A stretch of DNA of 64,000 nt from an uncultured Bacteroidota bacterium. GTDB taxonomy: Bacteria > Bacteroidota > Bacteroidia > Chitinophagales > Chitinophagaceae. This document shows positions 10,269 to 19,430 of this stretch, piece by piece; the first letter of the stretch is position 1; every line of letters begins with the position of its first letter. The notes beneath the pieces are model-generated. The model was not told the origin of the DNA. It made no database searches and saw only the letters and a list, made by a program, of their open reading frames with translations. The position numbers and the translations under genes were made by a program. The DNA lies in contig CAILLK010000014.1 in the NCBI GenBank assembly GCA_903835005.1, forward strand, positions 23,525 through 87,524. The letters are read 5' to 3'.

Positions 10269-10864
10269 TTATTTTTTAGTACGCTATCCACTATATGGTC
10301 CGAAATTTCATAACCATGATAAACCAGATCATTTTTCTTAAAAATAAAATACTGTTCTGCTACGTCTATCGGCCCGTCTTTTGTATATGAAGGCGCAATT
10401 TCCCGTTCTATTTTTTTTTGCCCTGCTTTGGGCTTATGGCCATACTCCGCATCTTTCATCACATAAAGGTCGCGGTCGTAGGTTGATTTTTCGGCATTAC
10501 GCTTTATCAGTTCATATTGGTAGGTTTCCGAAACCATCAATAACTTTACTCCCTTGTCTCTGAACTTCCGGTCAATAAGTTCATAGTAAAACAGCGGTTT
10601 GCAGGATGTAGCTTTGCAATAAGGCCTCCAAAGGTAAACTACAGTATACGGATATTTCTGAAAACATTTAATTATATCAGGGCCGGTGATCTCTACCAGA
10701 GAAAGCTCAGTTGCCTGATTACGTAAAGCATCTGTCTCATCAAGTAAAAACGGTTTCAGCGAACGTACCTGATCCTTATGCAAATCCCTGTAGCCGTTAT
10801 CGTTTATTCTGATTAAACATGAAGGCAGAGAAAGTATAGTAATAAAAAATAAAAACAACCTCAT
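10265..10864 (-). CDS. Thioredoxin-like lipoprotein inside the paa operon
   Basis: 199 aa, not a standard paa gene. A short signal sequence ends in the lipobox-like LPSC, so Cys16 is probably lipidated. The middle reads VVYLWRPYCKATSC: a strand followed by W and two cysteines, C83 and C88. This looks like a thioredoxin-fold active-site region, but with CX4C spacing instead of the classical CXXC. Downstream segments (KLLMVSETY, EQYFIFKKNDLVYHGYE) fit the later thioredoxin strands. The gene starts 17 bp after paaA and overlaps paaB by 4 bp, so it is co-transcribed. A role in envelope redox or peptide handling is inference; a link to phenylacetate is only positional. Confidence 0.7.
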   Translation of the reverse strand: MRLFLFFITILSLPSCLIRINDNGYRDLHKDQVRSLKPFLLDETDALRNQATELSLVEITGPDIIKCFQKYPYTVVYLWRPYCKATSCKPLFYYELIDRKFRDKGVKLLMVSETYQYELIKRNAEKSTYDRDLYVMKDAEYGHKPKAGQKKIEREIAPSYTKDGPIDVAEQYFIFKKNDLVYHGYEISDHIVDSVLKNN

Positions 10865-10881
10865 TTAATTATGTTTAACCA

Positions 10882-11829
10882 TCATGCTGCCATTACCTCT
10901 TTCCTTGCTTTCCTTTTCTCTGCATGAGCAATTGCCGCATCCCGCACCCACTGGCCGTTATCCCATGCCTTTATACGGGTATCTAGGCGTTGCTTGTTGC
11001 AGGGGCCGTTGCCCTTCACCACATTCCAGAACTCTTCCCAGTTTATAGGTCCGGAATCGTAATGGCCGCGCTCTTCATTCCATTTCAGGTCTTTATCCGG
11101 CACCTCAAGACCAAGCACTCTGGCCTGCTCTACGGTTACATCAATAAACTTCTGTCTTAGCTCATCATTGGTCAGCCTTTTTATGCGCCACCTTACACTC
11201 TGCTCCGTATGTGGGCTTTCAGCATCAGGCGGACCAAACATCATCAGGCTCGGCCACCACCAGCGGTTAAAGGCATCCTGTGCCATTTTATGCTGCACTT
11301 CTGATCCTTTTGAAAGGGTCAGCATTATCTCAAAACCCTGCCGCTGATGAAAACTTTCTTCCTTACATACCCGCACCATCGCCCTGGCATAGGGGCCATA
11401 AGAGGTACGGCACAGAGGCACCTGGTTCATAATAGCAGCGCCATCCACGAGCCAGCCTATGGCACCCATATCGGCCCAGGTAATTGTAGGGTAATTGAAT
11501 ATAGATGAATATTTGGCTTTACCGCTGTGCAGCTGGTCGTAAAGTGTATCCCTGGTTACGCCCAGTGTTTCTGCCGCGCTGTACAGGTAGAGTCCGTGCC
11601 CTGCCTCATCCTGCACCTTGGCCAGCAATACTGCCTTGCGCCGCAGGCTCGGGGCGCGGGTTATCCAGTTTCCCTCAGGCAGCATTCCCACTATTTCGCT
11701 GTGGGCATGTTGCGATATCTGTCGTATCAGGGTTTTCCGGTAGTCATCGGGCATCCAGTCTTTGGGCTCTATGGTAACCTCTTTATCTATCAGGCTGTCA
11801 AAATGCTCCTGGAACGATTGAACACTCAT
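10882..11829 (-). CDS. paaA: Phenylacetyl-CoA epoxidase catalytic subunit PaaA
   Basis: 315 aa from the start chosen here, [11 protein letters not shown]; an in-frame start 33 bases upstream would add a hydrophobic 11-residue tail that the family lacks. PaaA is the diiron oxygenase subunit that epoxidises the aromatic ring of phenylacetyl-CoA. Seen: [30 protein letters not shown], the metal-binding motifs [13 protein letters not shown] and [13 protein letters not shown], and the C-terminal [16 protein letters not shown] stretch. It is the first gene of the operon. Electron delivery normally needs PaaE, and maturation involves PaaD; neither is encoded nearby. Confidence 0.93.
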   Translation of the reverse strand: MSVQSFQEHFDSLIDKEVTIEPKDWMPDDYRKTLIRQISQHAHSEIVGMLPEGNWITRAPSLRRKAVLLAKVQDEAGHGLYLYSAAETLGVTRDTLYDQLHSGKAKYSSIFNYPTITWADMGAIGWLVDGAAIMNQVPLCRTSYGPYARAMVRVCKEESFHQRQGFEIMLTLSKGSEVQHKMAQDAFNRWWWPSLMMFGPPDAESPHTEQSVRWRIKRLTNDELRQKFIDVTVEQARVLGLEVPDKDLKWNEERGHYDSGPINWEEFWNVVKGNGPCNKQRLDTRIKAWDNGQWVRDAAIAHAEKRKARKEVMAA

Positions 11830-11917
11830 TAAAATGAAATTTATAACTACAAATATAAGCACATTAATTGACCCGAAAGGCTAAAATCCCGCTAATGCAC
11901 AATAGAGATATCTTATT

Positions 11918-13603
11918 TTAATCCCGGTTTGTCTGGCCTCCCGGCAAAACAGCCAAAATACTAACCGGCGATGACCTCTTTTCGTAAAGTTCGACCCTGC
12001 CCGATTCCGATTTATATAGCAGTCTGTAACCAGCCATAATCTCCTTATACAATTTCCTGAAATGCTCATCCCAAAGCCATTTATCCTGGTAGCACCAAAG
12101 CATTATGTAGTCTATGGTAACACCTGTTTCACTTTTATAATAATTGATGGTTGCATAGGGTGGCTGTCCTTCCATTGCCCCATTGGTACAAAGATGGTGA
12201 TACGGATTGGTAGAATCTTTCCACACTAAAGGAAAATAACCGGTATTGGCTTCATAATTATCAAGTATTATCAATGGTTTATCAACCCCCATATATTGCC
12301 ATGCATGGCAAAACATCCAGTTTCTGTCGGCTATTACTGCCCCTGTTTTATCCAGCCCTCCAGGCGAAAAATCCAGCGGAAGGACAATTGAAAAGGGCTT
12401 AATAAATTGCCCTGCCGAAACAATATCTTTTACGCCATCCGATGCCGATGCCATAACTATTATTCTCGGAATACTCAATCCGGTAAAGGCAATAAAAAAT
12501 AGTATCCCTGCCCCGTTTTTCAACTTGCCTGCTGGTACCATATAACCAATACAGCAAACCATAAACAAGCCCCACAAATACTGCGCCCGGATAGCAAATA
12601 AGCTGCCACCAAATAGCTTATCGGGGAAGAAGAAATAAAGAAATAGTGCAAATAACATGCCCCCAAACAGGCCATCAAATCGCTGCCATTGAAACCCTTT
12701 TCTGAATCGCTGAAACAGCGCAAACAGCAAAAGCCCAGCCAGCAGAAACCAAACTACCCGTACAAGAATTACCTCACTGCTGCTTACATTTACCAGGCAG
12801 TTAAAATCAGCGAATTCAAGTATTTTGTTCCGGCTCATATGGAGCGAAATGCCGCCTTCATGCGCTTCACCTGCAGCAAACATTATCAGCATCAGACCGC
12901 AGGGAAGCAGGCATAATCCCAACAAAAGAAGATTTTCGAAAATTACTATTAGTCTGGTTTTACTTTGCGCCTTATTTGCTTCTTTGCGTTCTTTGAGGTT
13001 AATATATCCGGTTACATAAGAGCTTACAGATAGTACCAGGCAACAAAAACCTCCAAAAGCAAATGCCACCGGATGTGCAAAAAAGGTAAGGCACACCAAA
13101 ATAAAAAAGCCTGCAACCCTGACTGCATTAATCCGTTCCAGCACCAGCAACCAGGTATTGATCATCCAGAAAAGCAACGCCATACTGAAGGAAAAATTAT
13201 AAAATCCTTTAGCCAGCACGTAATGGAACACAAAAACGAATACTACAAGCGGCCACAAAAGGCTATCGCTGTCCAGTCGCTTCAAAATTCCAGTGAACCC
13301 TGATACAAATAAAAGCACATAACCGCTCAGTAAAATTTTCTCAGCAATTACCCCCTTAAACACAAACAACAATGCCCCAAGCAATATATGTGTCATCCAG
13401 TTAGGATTCGGCTTGCCCACTACCTCAAAAAAACGCTCATAAAATGCGATGTTTTTGCCCGACCAGAGATCATGCAGTATCTGAGCATTATACAGATGGC
13501 AGGGCCCGTCGCCGGTAAGGTAATAACCTGGGAGCCATACCTGCAGCATACAGAGCAAAAAGCCTGCAAGCAGGAGATAATTGGCTGTTTTGGGTGAATT
13601 CAA
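11918..13603 (-). CDS. Polytopic membrane protein, GT-C-like
   Basis: 561 aa. About ten or more hydrophobic segments cover residues 5-430, followed by a soluble C-terminal part of about 130 residues. The first loop carries LTGDGPCHLYNAQIL, an acidic-and-His motif placed as in GT-C fold glycosyltransferases and related membrane enzymes. The next loop has FFEVVGKPNPNWMTH. I do not recognise a named family, so a lipid-linked sugar transferase is inference. It sits between the paa operon and small unknown genes, with no clear operon partner. Confidence 0.6.
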   Translation of the reverse strand: MNSPKTANYLLLAGFLLCMLQVWLPGYYLTGDGPCHLYNAQILHDLWSGKNIAFYERFFEVVGKPNPNWMTHILLGALLFVFKGVIAEKILLSGYVLLFVSGFTGILKRLDSDSLLWPLVVFVFVFHYVLAKGFYNFSFSMALLFWMINTWLLVLERINAVRVAGFFILVCLTFFAHPVAFAFGGFCCLVLSVSSYVTGYINLKERKEANKAQSKTRLIVIFENLLLLGLCLLPCGLMLIMFAAGEAHEGGISLHMSRNKILEFADFNCLVNVSSSEVILVRVVWFLLAGLLLFALFQRFRKGFQWQRFDGLFGGMLFALFLYFFFPDKLFGGSLFAIRAQYLWGLFMVCCIGYMVPAGKLKNGAGILFFIAFTGLSIPRIIVMASASDGVKDIVSAGQFIKPFSIVLPLDFSPGGLDKTGAVIADRNWMFCHAWQYMGVDKPLIILDNYEANTGYFPLVWKDSTNPYHHLCTNGAMEGQPPYATINYYKSETGVTIDYIMLWCYQDKWLWDEHFRKLYKEIMAGYRLLYKSESGRVELYEKRSSPVSILAVLPGGQTNRD

Positions 13604-13782
13604 TGTTGATTCTTTACTTTAAGCTTTAAACAAAGAAAGAACATTTTTATTGTTTTGAATATTGAAAATGCGATTTACTTTTATTTCTGCATGTACTGAT
13701 AGCTAAAGGCCAAATTGAGGAGACTACAATTCTCTTTGAAATAATTTCTGGTAAAAATTGTAATTACTCATTCTGCTGATTG

Positions 13783-13932
13783 CTACCTCCTGAAGCCACC
13801 GGTAAGGCCTCTGATAATAGCTATCAGCAGATCAAATACACCTCTTATTACAGATATTACAAGGTCGAATGCGAAACCCACAATTACTAAAACAAAAACC
13901 ACTACCAGCAGAATAAGGATAATTATGCTCAT
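13783..13932 (-). CDS. Small hydrophobic 49-aa protein
   Basis: An ATG-to-TAG frame of 50 codons. The product starts MSIIILILLVVVFVLVIVGF, one strong membrane helix, then an amphipathic part with the similar strings DLVISVIRGV and DLLIAIIRGL, and a basic tail GGFRR. The internal near-duplication and clean membrane-plus-basic-tail layout make a real peptide plausible (membrane-modulating peptide or type I toxin-like). No family is recognised. It lies alone between the 561-aa membrane protein and an exported protein, both also on the minus strand. Confidence 0.5.
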   Translation of the reverse strand: MSIIILILLVVVFVLVIVGFAFDLVISVIRGVFDLLIAIIRGLTGGFRR

Positions 13933-13979
13933 AAAACAAAGATAAATGAGAATCTGATCACAGTAAAATATTCTAAGAG

Positions 13980-14498
13980 TTAAAACATCATGCCCAAACC
14001 AATTGAATTTCCACTAAGAGTCATATAATACGCTGGTTTTATGCTCCTTAGTCCTGTTTTATGCAGATTGCCGTTATAGGTATTTATCGCCTTCACGGTA
14101 TTTTTACCAGATTGTATAATAAAAGGTGACATCGCGAATCCGGTTACAATAGCGAAAGGGATAATATTTGGATCTATACTGCCATACCTTGCTGAATTTA
14201 CAGGTGCTCTATTTGTTTCAAAGATGAGAAACGCAATTAGTCCCACTTCTTCGACAGCTATACCTGCAATCATAAATCTTTTACTTCGCTTGAGGTATTT
14301 AATTGCTTCCGGGTCATACTTCATTATTTGCCTGTAGTCCCTGAAGGGATGGAAACTGCTTATTTTCTTACCCTGATATCCGGGTATTAAATACCCCCAT
14401 CTATTCTTAATGAGTTGAATAGAATCCTGCCTTTCCTGACCGAAAGTACTCTGAGCAAGGATAACCAGAATAATTACAAGCAAACAATACTTAATCAT
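13980..14498 (-). CDS. Exported hypothetical protein
   Basis: 172 aa. A signal peptide (MIKYCLLVIILVILAQSTFGQ) is followed by a short polar region (RWGYLIPGYQGKKISSF) and two moderately hydrophobic stretches (FMIAGIAVEEVGLIAFLIF and IIPFAIVTGFAMSPFII). The two helices separated by a short loop suggest a small periplasmic or membrane-associated protein. No family recognised. It is convergent with nothing and diverges from the MBOAT gene 216 bp away. Confidence 0.6.
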   Translation of the reverse strand: MIKYCLLVIILVILAQSTFGQERQDSIQLIKNRWGYLIPGYQGKKISSFHPFRDYRQIMKYDPEAIKYLKRSKRFMIAGIAVEEVGLIAFLIFETNRAPVNSARYGSIDPNIIPFAIVTGFAMSPFIIQSGKNTVKAINTYNGNLHKTGLRSIKPAYYMTLSGNSIGLGMMF

Positions 14499-14646
14499 TG
14501 CCAGAAGGATTTGCCATTCAAAACTAACGAAAATCTATATTAAATTATTGTGATCCGGATAGGAAAAATTTAAAACTACCCACCTTTGACTGCTATAAAA
14601 ATGGTTCACCTTTTAATCCATCTGCTGCAAATCACATCAATTGTTT

Positions 14647-14654
14647 TATTTTTG
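14647..14654 (+). promoter_or_regulatory. Candidate -7 element before the MBOAT gene
   Basis: TATTTTTG matches the Bacteroidota consensus TAnnTTTG exactly and lies 60 bp before the MBOAT start codon. I see no perfect TTG about 19 bp upstream, so the -33 half is weak. Confidence 0.35.
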
Positions 14655-14714
14655 GCACAGATCAGCTAACAGCAGTTTTTATTAAATCAGCTTTCTGGCT
14701 TTTTATCTTATAAA

Positions 14715-16136
14715 ATGCTTTTTAACTCCATATCTTTTTTAGTTTTTTTTCCTGTTGTTACAATCCTGTATTTTCTGCTTCCGCATAAATTCAGGTGGTT
14801 TTTGCTGCTTGTTGCTTCCTGCTTTTTTTACATGTTTTTTAAGCCCGTTTATATTCTTATTCTGGCTTTTACCATTGTTATAGACTATGTGGCAGGTATC
14901 ATGCTCGAAAACGAACCGGATAAGAAAAAAAAGAAAAAGTACCTGATACTGAGCATTCTTGCCAATGTAGGCGTCCTTGCAGTTTTTAAATATTACAATT
15001 TCCTGGATAGCAGTTTTACTCATATTGCGGACTTTGGAGGTATTAAAATTCATATACCCTACCTTAAAATTTTATTGCCTATCGGCCTCTCTTTCCATAC
15101 CTTTCAGGCTATGAGCTATACTATAGAGGTATACCGGGGACACCAGAAAGCGGAAAGGCACTTCGGCATATATGCGCTCTATGTTATGTTCTATCCCCAA
15201 TTGGTGGCAGGCCCTATTGAAAGGCCCCAGAATATGATTCACCAGTTTTATGCCCGTCATCAGTTTAGTTATAATAATGCTGTGCATGGACTGAATCTTA
15301 TTGTGTATGGCCTTTTTAAAAAAATAGTAGTGGCAGATCGTTTGTCCGAATATGTTAACCAGGTTTATTTGCATCCGGCCAATGCCAATTCTATCTCGGT
15401 ATTACTGGCAGTTTGCTTTTTCTCCATTCAGATCTATTGCGATTTTTCGGGATATTCTGATATTGCAAGAGGTACTGCAAGGTTTATGGGTTTCGACCTG
15501 ATGATCAATTTCAGGAGACCCTACCTTGCCACTTCTGTTTCCGAATTCTGGACCCGCTGGCATATTTCCCTCTCAACCTGGTTCCGCGATTATGTTTACA
15601 TACCACTGGGTGGTAACAGGGCTGGTAAATGGCGTATGTACAGAAATCTTTTTATAGTTTTTCTGGTCAGTGGTCTCTGGCATGGGGCACGGTGGACATT
15701 TGTGGTTTGGGGTGCTTTGCACGGGTTATATACGCTTATTGGCCTGCTTACTAAAAGCACCTGGGCTAAAATGGCCGCAGCTACCGGTTTTAACCGGCTT
15801 CCCGCCTTGCAGACTAGCCTCAACAGGCTGGTGGTCTTTGTACTGGTTACCTTCGCATGGATATTTTTCAGAGCGGAAAATTTTCACAAGGCAAGTTTAA
15901 TTATTCATAAGTTATTTGCTGGTGAATATTCCGGCAACCTTATGCAATTATCAGCTGAAAAAGGCCCGCTGAACCTTATTTTAAGTTTTTTAGTCGTAGG
16001 CCTGCTGCTGCTCAGCTATAAATTACCCTATGACCTGAAATTAAAAAACAGCCTGCCATTCCTGGTAATTACTACTTTTATAATTATTATTTTAGGTAAA
16101 AATGCCGGAGCCGAATTCATCTATTTCCAGTTTTAA
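14715..16136 (+). CDS. MBOAT family O-acyltransferase (AlgI-like)
   Basis: 473 aa. Membrane-bound O-acyltransferases of the AlgI/DltB type move acyl (usually acetyl) groups across the inner membrane onto exported polysaccharides or teichoic acids. Seen: multiple membrane helices, the family blocks YPQLVAGPIERPQNM, SVSEFWTRWHISLSTWFRDY and PLGGNR, and the active-site region LWHGARWTFVVWGALHG, with the invariant histidine candidates at H323 and H336. The following gene overlaps by 35 bp and encodes an SGNH-like partner, the usual two-protein layout of an extracellular acetylation system. The acceptor glycan is unknown. Confidence 0.9.
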   Translation: MLFNSISFLVFFPVVTILYFLLPHKFRWFLLLVASCFFYMFFKPVYILILAFTIVIDYVAGIMLENEPDKKKKKKYLILSILANVGVLAVFKYYNFLDSSFTHIADFGGIKIHIPYLKILLPIGLSFHTFQAMSYTIEVYRGHQKAERHFGIYALYVMFYPQLVAGPIERPQNMIHQFYARHQFSYNNAVHGLNLIVYGLFKKIVVADRLSEYVNQVYLHPANANSISVLLAVCFFSIQIYCDFSGYSDIARGTARFMGFDLMINFRRPYLATSVSEFWTRWHISLSTWFRDYVYIPLGGNRAGKWRMYRNLFIVFLVSGLWHGARWTFVVWGALHGLYTLIGLLTKSTWAKMAAATGFNRLPALQTSLNRLVVFVLVTFAWIFFRAENFHKASLIIHKLFAGEYSGNLMQLSAEKGPLNLILSFLVVGLLLLSYKLPYDLKLKNSLPFLVITTFIIIILGKNAGAEFIYFQF

Positions 16137-17046
16137 GCAATTTCTGCTCAAGATACTGCTGCCTTTGATCCTTATCATCGGTGCAGGCGGCTATGTGTTC
16201 AATTATTTATTCGAACAGCAGATTGTTTTTAAAAGTCAGGGGTGCGGAGCCTATAAAGTGAACCGGATTCTGTACACAACTACTCCGGATGAAATCCCCA
16301 TATTCGGCTCTTCGCGCGCCGAAGGCAGCCTGCTGCCTGATAGCATTGGGAAAAATTATTTTAATTATGGAATATCAGCAACGAAATACAATGTAACGCT
16401 CTTCTTTCTGGAACAGGAATGCATGAAGAAAAAAAACACTCCCTGGATAATAATGAATCTTGATCTCAATGGTCTGGAGTATGGCCCCGGCGATTTGAGC
16501 AATTATATTCCCAATTCTGGGTGTGAGCCGGTTAGGTCGCTGCTGGACACTTATTATATGTCTTACTTCAGAATACCATTTATACGTTACTATGGCTGCT
16601 TTGAAACCTACCTGAGATCCTATATGAATGATAAACTGGAGCTTACGAAAGTAAATAACAAAGGGGCATCAATTGAAAAAAATATAATACCCAAAGAGCA
16701 ATTCGCTGAGATGATCAGGATAAGGAAAATGACTACAACAGAATTTGCATATGATACAGTTTTATCCGGGAAATTGTTCAGTCTGATTGCAACCAATTCC
16801 GCCAGAAAATTCCTTTTTCTTATCTCACCATACCATAGTTCTTTTTTCTACAAGTTTGAGAATCCTGAGGATGCCAGCAGGTTATTAGATTCACTCAGGA
16901 CATACCCAAATGTTAAAGTTCTTGATTTCAGCAAGATGCCATTACCAGACAGTATGTTCTTAAATACTTCACACCTCAACTTTAGGGGGACAGTAGTATT
17001 TAACAGGGTGCTTCGGGATAGCCTTAACGCAATAGGTGTAAAATAA
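16102..17046 (+). CDS. SGNH/DltD-like acylation partner of MBOAT
   Basis: 314 aa. An N-terminal membrane anchor (about residues 13-36) precedes a periplasmic domain. IPIFGSSRAEG (Ser70/Ser71) matches the block I serine of SGNH/DltD-like proteins, and NTSHLNFRG near the C terminus supplies the late His (H291). The start lies inside the MBOAT gene, overlapping it by 35 bp, which strongly couples their expression. The likely job is final acyl transfer onto, or hydrolysis from, an exported polymer. The family assignment rests on these two motifs and context; overall similarity to named families is not obvious by eye. Confidence 0.7.
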   Translation: MPEPNSSISSFKQFLLKILLPLILIIGAGGYVFNYLFEQQIVFKSQGCGAYKVNRILYTTTPDEIPIFGSSRAEGSLLPDSIGKNYFNYGISATKYNVTLFFLEQECMKKKNTPWIIMNLDLNGLEYGPGDLSNYIPNSGCEPVRSLLDTYYMSYFRIPFIRYYGCFETYLRSYMNDKLELTKVNNKGASIEKNIIPKEQFAEMIRIRKMTTTEFAYDTVLSGKLFSLIATNSARKFLFLISPYHSSFFYKFENPEDASRLLDSLRTYPNVKVLDFSKMPLPDSMFLNTSHLNFRGTVVFNRVLRDSLNAIGVK

Positions 17047-17088
17047 AAAAATCCAGCTACATTAACATACATATGGTTTTAATAATAT

Positions 17089-18507
17089 TTATTTACTCTT
17101 CTTATGCTTGCTTATGGCATCTGCTACCGCGCTTCTGAGTAGAAATTCAGGGTTAAGATCAGTAAACACCTTTATCTTGGCTGGTGCCAGCTTCAGGCCT
17201 TTTTCCAGTTGCAGCAATGCCTCCTTAGCCTTACCTGTTTCGAACAAGGCTGCGGCATGATAATAATAAAAATCACCTTTCTCTCCGCAATGCTCCCTGG
17301 CTACTTCCAGCTGGGTTATGGCTTCTTCATAATACCCGGTTATGTATAGCCCGCGAATAAGTGCCACCCATGTGGTCTTGTTTCCGGGTTTTAATCTCAC
17401 CGCATTCAGGTAGCACACCAGCGCCTCGCTTTTCACATCCATTTCCATCAGGCAGTTACCAATAGCCATACAGTAAGAAGCATTTTCCTTATCCAGATGC
17501 AGCGCAACAGAATAAGATTTCACTGCCTTTTCCCATTGCTTTTCGCGCGCATAGGTCTCGCCTATTTTATAAAAGATACCATCGTCCTGCGGGCTCAGTT
17601 GCGATGCCTGGCGGTAAAACTGCCGTGCCCTGGCAAAATCCTTCTGTTTCTCCCAGCAGAAACCCATGGCCTCAAAAATCACATCTTCAGGCTTGGCAAT
17701 CTCTATATGTTTTTCCAGTACTTCAAGCGCCTTGCCATACCATTTCAGCCGCATATAGGCATCGGCCATGTTGCGATAGGCAAACTCAAATTTCTCATCT
17801 ATTACCACACAGTACTCATAGGCATCTATACACTTTTCATACAGCTTAAGTCCCTGAAATGCCGCTCCCAGGTTAAACCAAGCCAGTGCATTATAAGGGT
17901 CATCATCCGATAACTGTGTGTGTATAGCCACACTCTCCTCAAGCCTGCCCGTAAATTCGGCCCAGAAGCAAATTTTCTGCAGCGCTTCTTCATTGCGCCT
18001 GTCTATTTTTATTACCCGCTTCAGGGTATCAAATACGGCGTCAAATTCCTCACTCTCATCATATACATCACTCAGCTCCAGCAATATTTCTATCTTCTCT
18101 TTGCCATGAAATTCTCCCGACCGCTGCTCCAGCAACAAGGCAGCCTGGTCATATTTGAATTGAGAAAGCAGAATATCTGAGCGCAGCAATACGGCATCCA
18201 GGTTATTGTTGTCCGATTGCTCCATCTCATCCAGCGCTTTGAGGGCCTGGCCGTATTTCTGTGCCTGGGTTAGTATTTCGGCACGAAGAAGAAGGATGGA
18301 GGTGGAGAAAGGATAATACGTTCTGGCTATTTCACAGGCCAGCAAAGCCTGCTCTTCATTACTGTTCTGAAAGTAATATTCCACCACCCGCTCAAACTCT
18401 TCTTCATCCAGAATACCGGCAGATGTACCTTTCTTCACTTCTTCATACCTGCGCAGGGTTTCATCCAATGGCCCCCAATCTTCATCGTCTATATCATCAT
18501 CAAACAT
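17089..18507 (-). CDS. Tetratricopeptide repeat protein
   Basis: 472 aa from the start MFDDDIDDEDWGP; an in-frame start 81 bases upstream would add a Cys/Trp-containing stretch atypical of this family. After an acidic N terminus the whole protein is helical repeats of TPR type, for example YNALAWFNLGAAFQGLKLY, FEFAYRNMADAYMRLKWY and DDGIFYKIGETYAREKQW, about ten units in all. There is no signal peptide or membrane segment, so it is cytoplasmic. TPR proteins of this type are protein-interaction scaffolds; the partner is unknown. It is convergent with the SGNH gene (42 bp between stops) and divergent from the DUF2461 gene. Confidence 0.85.
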   Translation of the reverse strand: MFDDDIDDEDWGPLDETLRRYEEVKKGTSAGILDEEEFERVVEYYFQNSNEEQALLACEIARTYYPFSTSILLLRAEILTQAQKYGQALKALDEMEQSDNNNLDAVLLRSDILLSQFKYDQAALLLEQRSGEFHGKEKIEILLELSDVYDESEEFDAVFDTLKRVIKIDRRNEEALQKICFWAEFTGRLEESVAIHTQLSDDDPYNALAWFNLGAAFQGLKLYEKCIDAYEYCVVIDEKFEFAYRNMADAYMRLKWYGKALEVLEKHIEIAKPEDVIFEAMGFCWEKQKDFARARQFYRQASQLSPQDDGIFYKIGETYAREKQWEKAVKSYSVALHLDKENASYCMAIGNCLMEMDVKSEALVCYLNAVRLKPGNKTTWVALIRGLYITGYYEEAITQLEVAREHCGEKGDFYYYHAAALFETGKAKEALLQLEKGLKLAPAKIKVFTDLNPEFLLRSAVADAISKHKKSK

Positions 18508-18695
18508 ATGCACATCGTTTAAATCAAAGTTAATCAAAAGTACGCGCAATTTCAATATTTCACTGTTACGCCAATGTAAAATGCACAAGATATTAACATC
18601 TTGAATTTTTCACTTATAAACGCTGTTTTTCATAAATCCCTTATGTCTTTTAAAACCAGTTATACCTTAAAGCAGCAATTACCTGATCCATTCAT

Positions 18696-18703
18696 TACTT
18701 TTG
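18696..18703 (+). promoter_or_regulatory. Candidate -7 element before the DUF2461 gene
   Basis: TACTTTTG is an exact TAnnTTTG match 22 bp before the ATG at 18726. It would give a leader of about 15 nt. No clear TTG sits at the expected upstream spacing. Confidence 0.35.
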
Positions 18704-18725
18704 GCGCTCAGAATTTATTACAATT

Positions 18726-19418
18726 ATGGCTGCAACAATTATCCGGAAAGAATCAGTAGATTTTCTTAAAAAGCTGGCAAAGAACAATACCCGCGAATGG
18801 TTTAATGACCATAAAGAACTCTATACAGCTGCTCAAACCAATATGGTGGAATTTGCAGGAGACTTACTTGCTGAAATGAATAAACATGACCAGATTGAAA
18901 CCACATCGGGCAAGCAAAGCCTTTTCAGGATATATAAAGATGTTCGTTTCTCCAAAGAGAAAGTGCCTTACAATAACCACTGGAGCGGATCGTTTAAAAG
19001 AGCTACCAATAAACTGAGGGGCGGATACTATTTTCACATCCAGCCCGGAGGCTCCTTCCTTGCCGGCGGCTTCTGGGGTCCCGACAAAAACGACACCCAG
19101 CGCATCCGCCAGGATATAGATCATAATTATGAAGCCTGGCATAAAATGCTGACTAACAAAAACCTGGCTAAAACCTTTGGTAAAATGATTGGCGACCAGG
19201 TGCTTTCAGCCCCCCGCGGATTCAGTAAAGACCATCCTGCTATTGAGCTCCTGCGCTACAAGCAATACCTGTTCCGGCACGACTTTACCGATGAAGAAGT
19301 ACTCAGCCCGGACTTCGTAAAAAAAGCCAATGACACCTTTAAAGCCTTGCGCCCATTTCTCGATTTTATGAGCGAGATACTGACCACTGATTCTAATGGT
19401 ATATCTTTAGTGGATTGA
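18726..19418 (+). CDS. DUF2461 family protein
   Basis: 230 aa, the typical family length. Diagnostic strings are LKKLAKNNTREWFNDHKELY, LFRIYKDVRFSKEKVPYNNH, GGYYFHIQPGGSFLAGGFW and the C-terminal RHDFTDEEVLSPDFV. This family (also called TIGR02453) is common in Bacteroidota and has no established biochemical function. There is no signal peptide, so it is cytoplasmic. It faces the Fic gene tail to tail, 12 bp between stops. Confidence 0.9.
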   Translation: MAATIIRKESVDFLKKLAKNNTREWFNDHKELYTAAQTNMVEFAGDLLAEMNKHDQIETTSGKQSLFRIYKDVRFSKEKVPYNNHWSGSFKRATNKLRGGYYFHIQPGGSFLAGGFWGPDKNDTQRIRQDIDHNYEAWHKMLTNKNLAKTFGKMIGDQVLSAPRGFSKDHPAIELLRYKQYLFRHDFTDEEVLSPDFVKKANDTFKALRPFLDFMSEILTTDSNGISLVD

Positions 19419-19430
19419 TCAGGAATTAAA

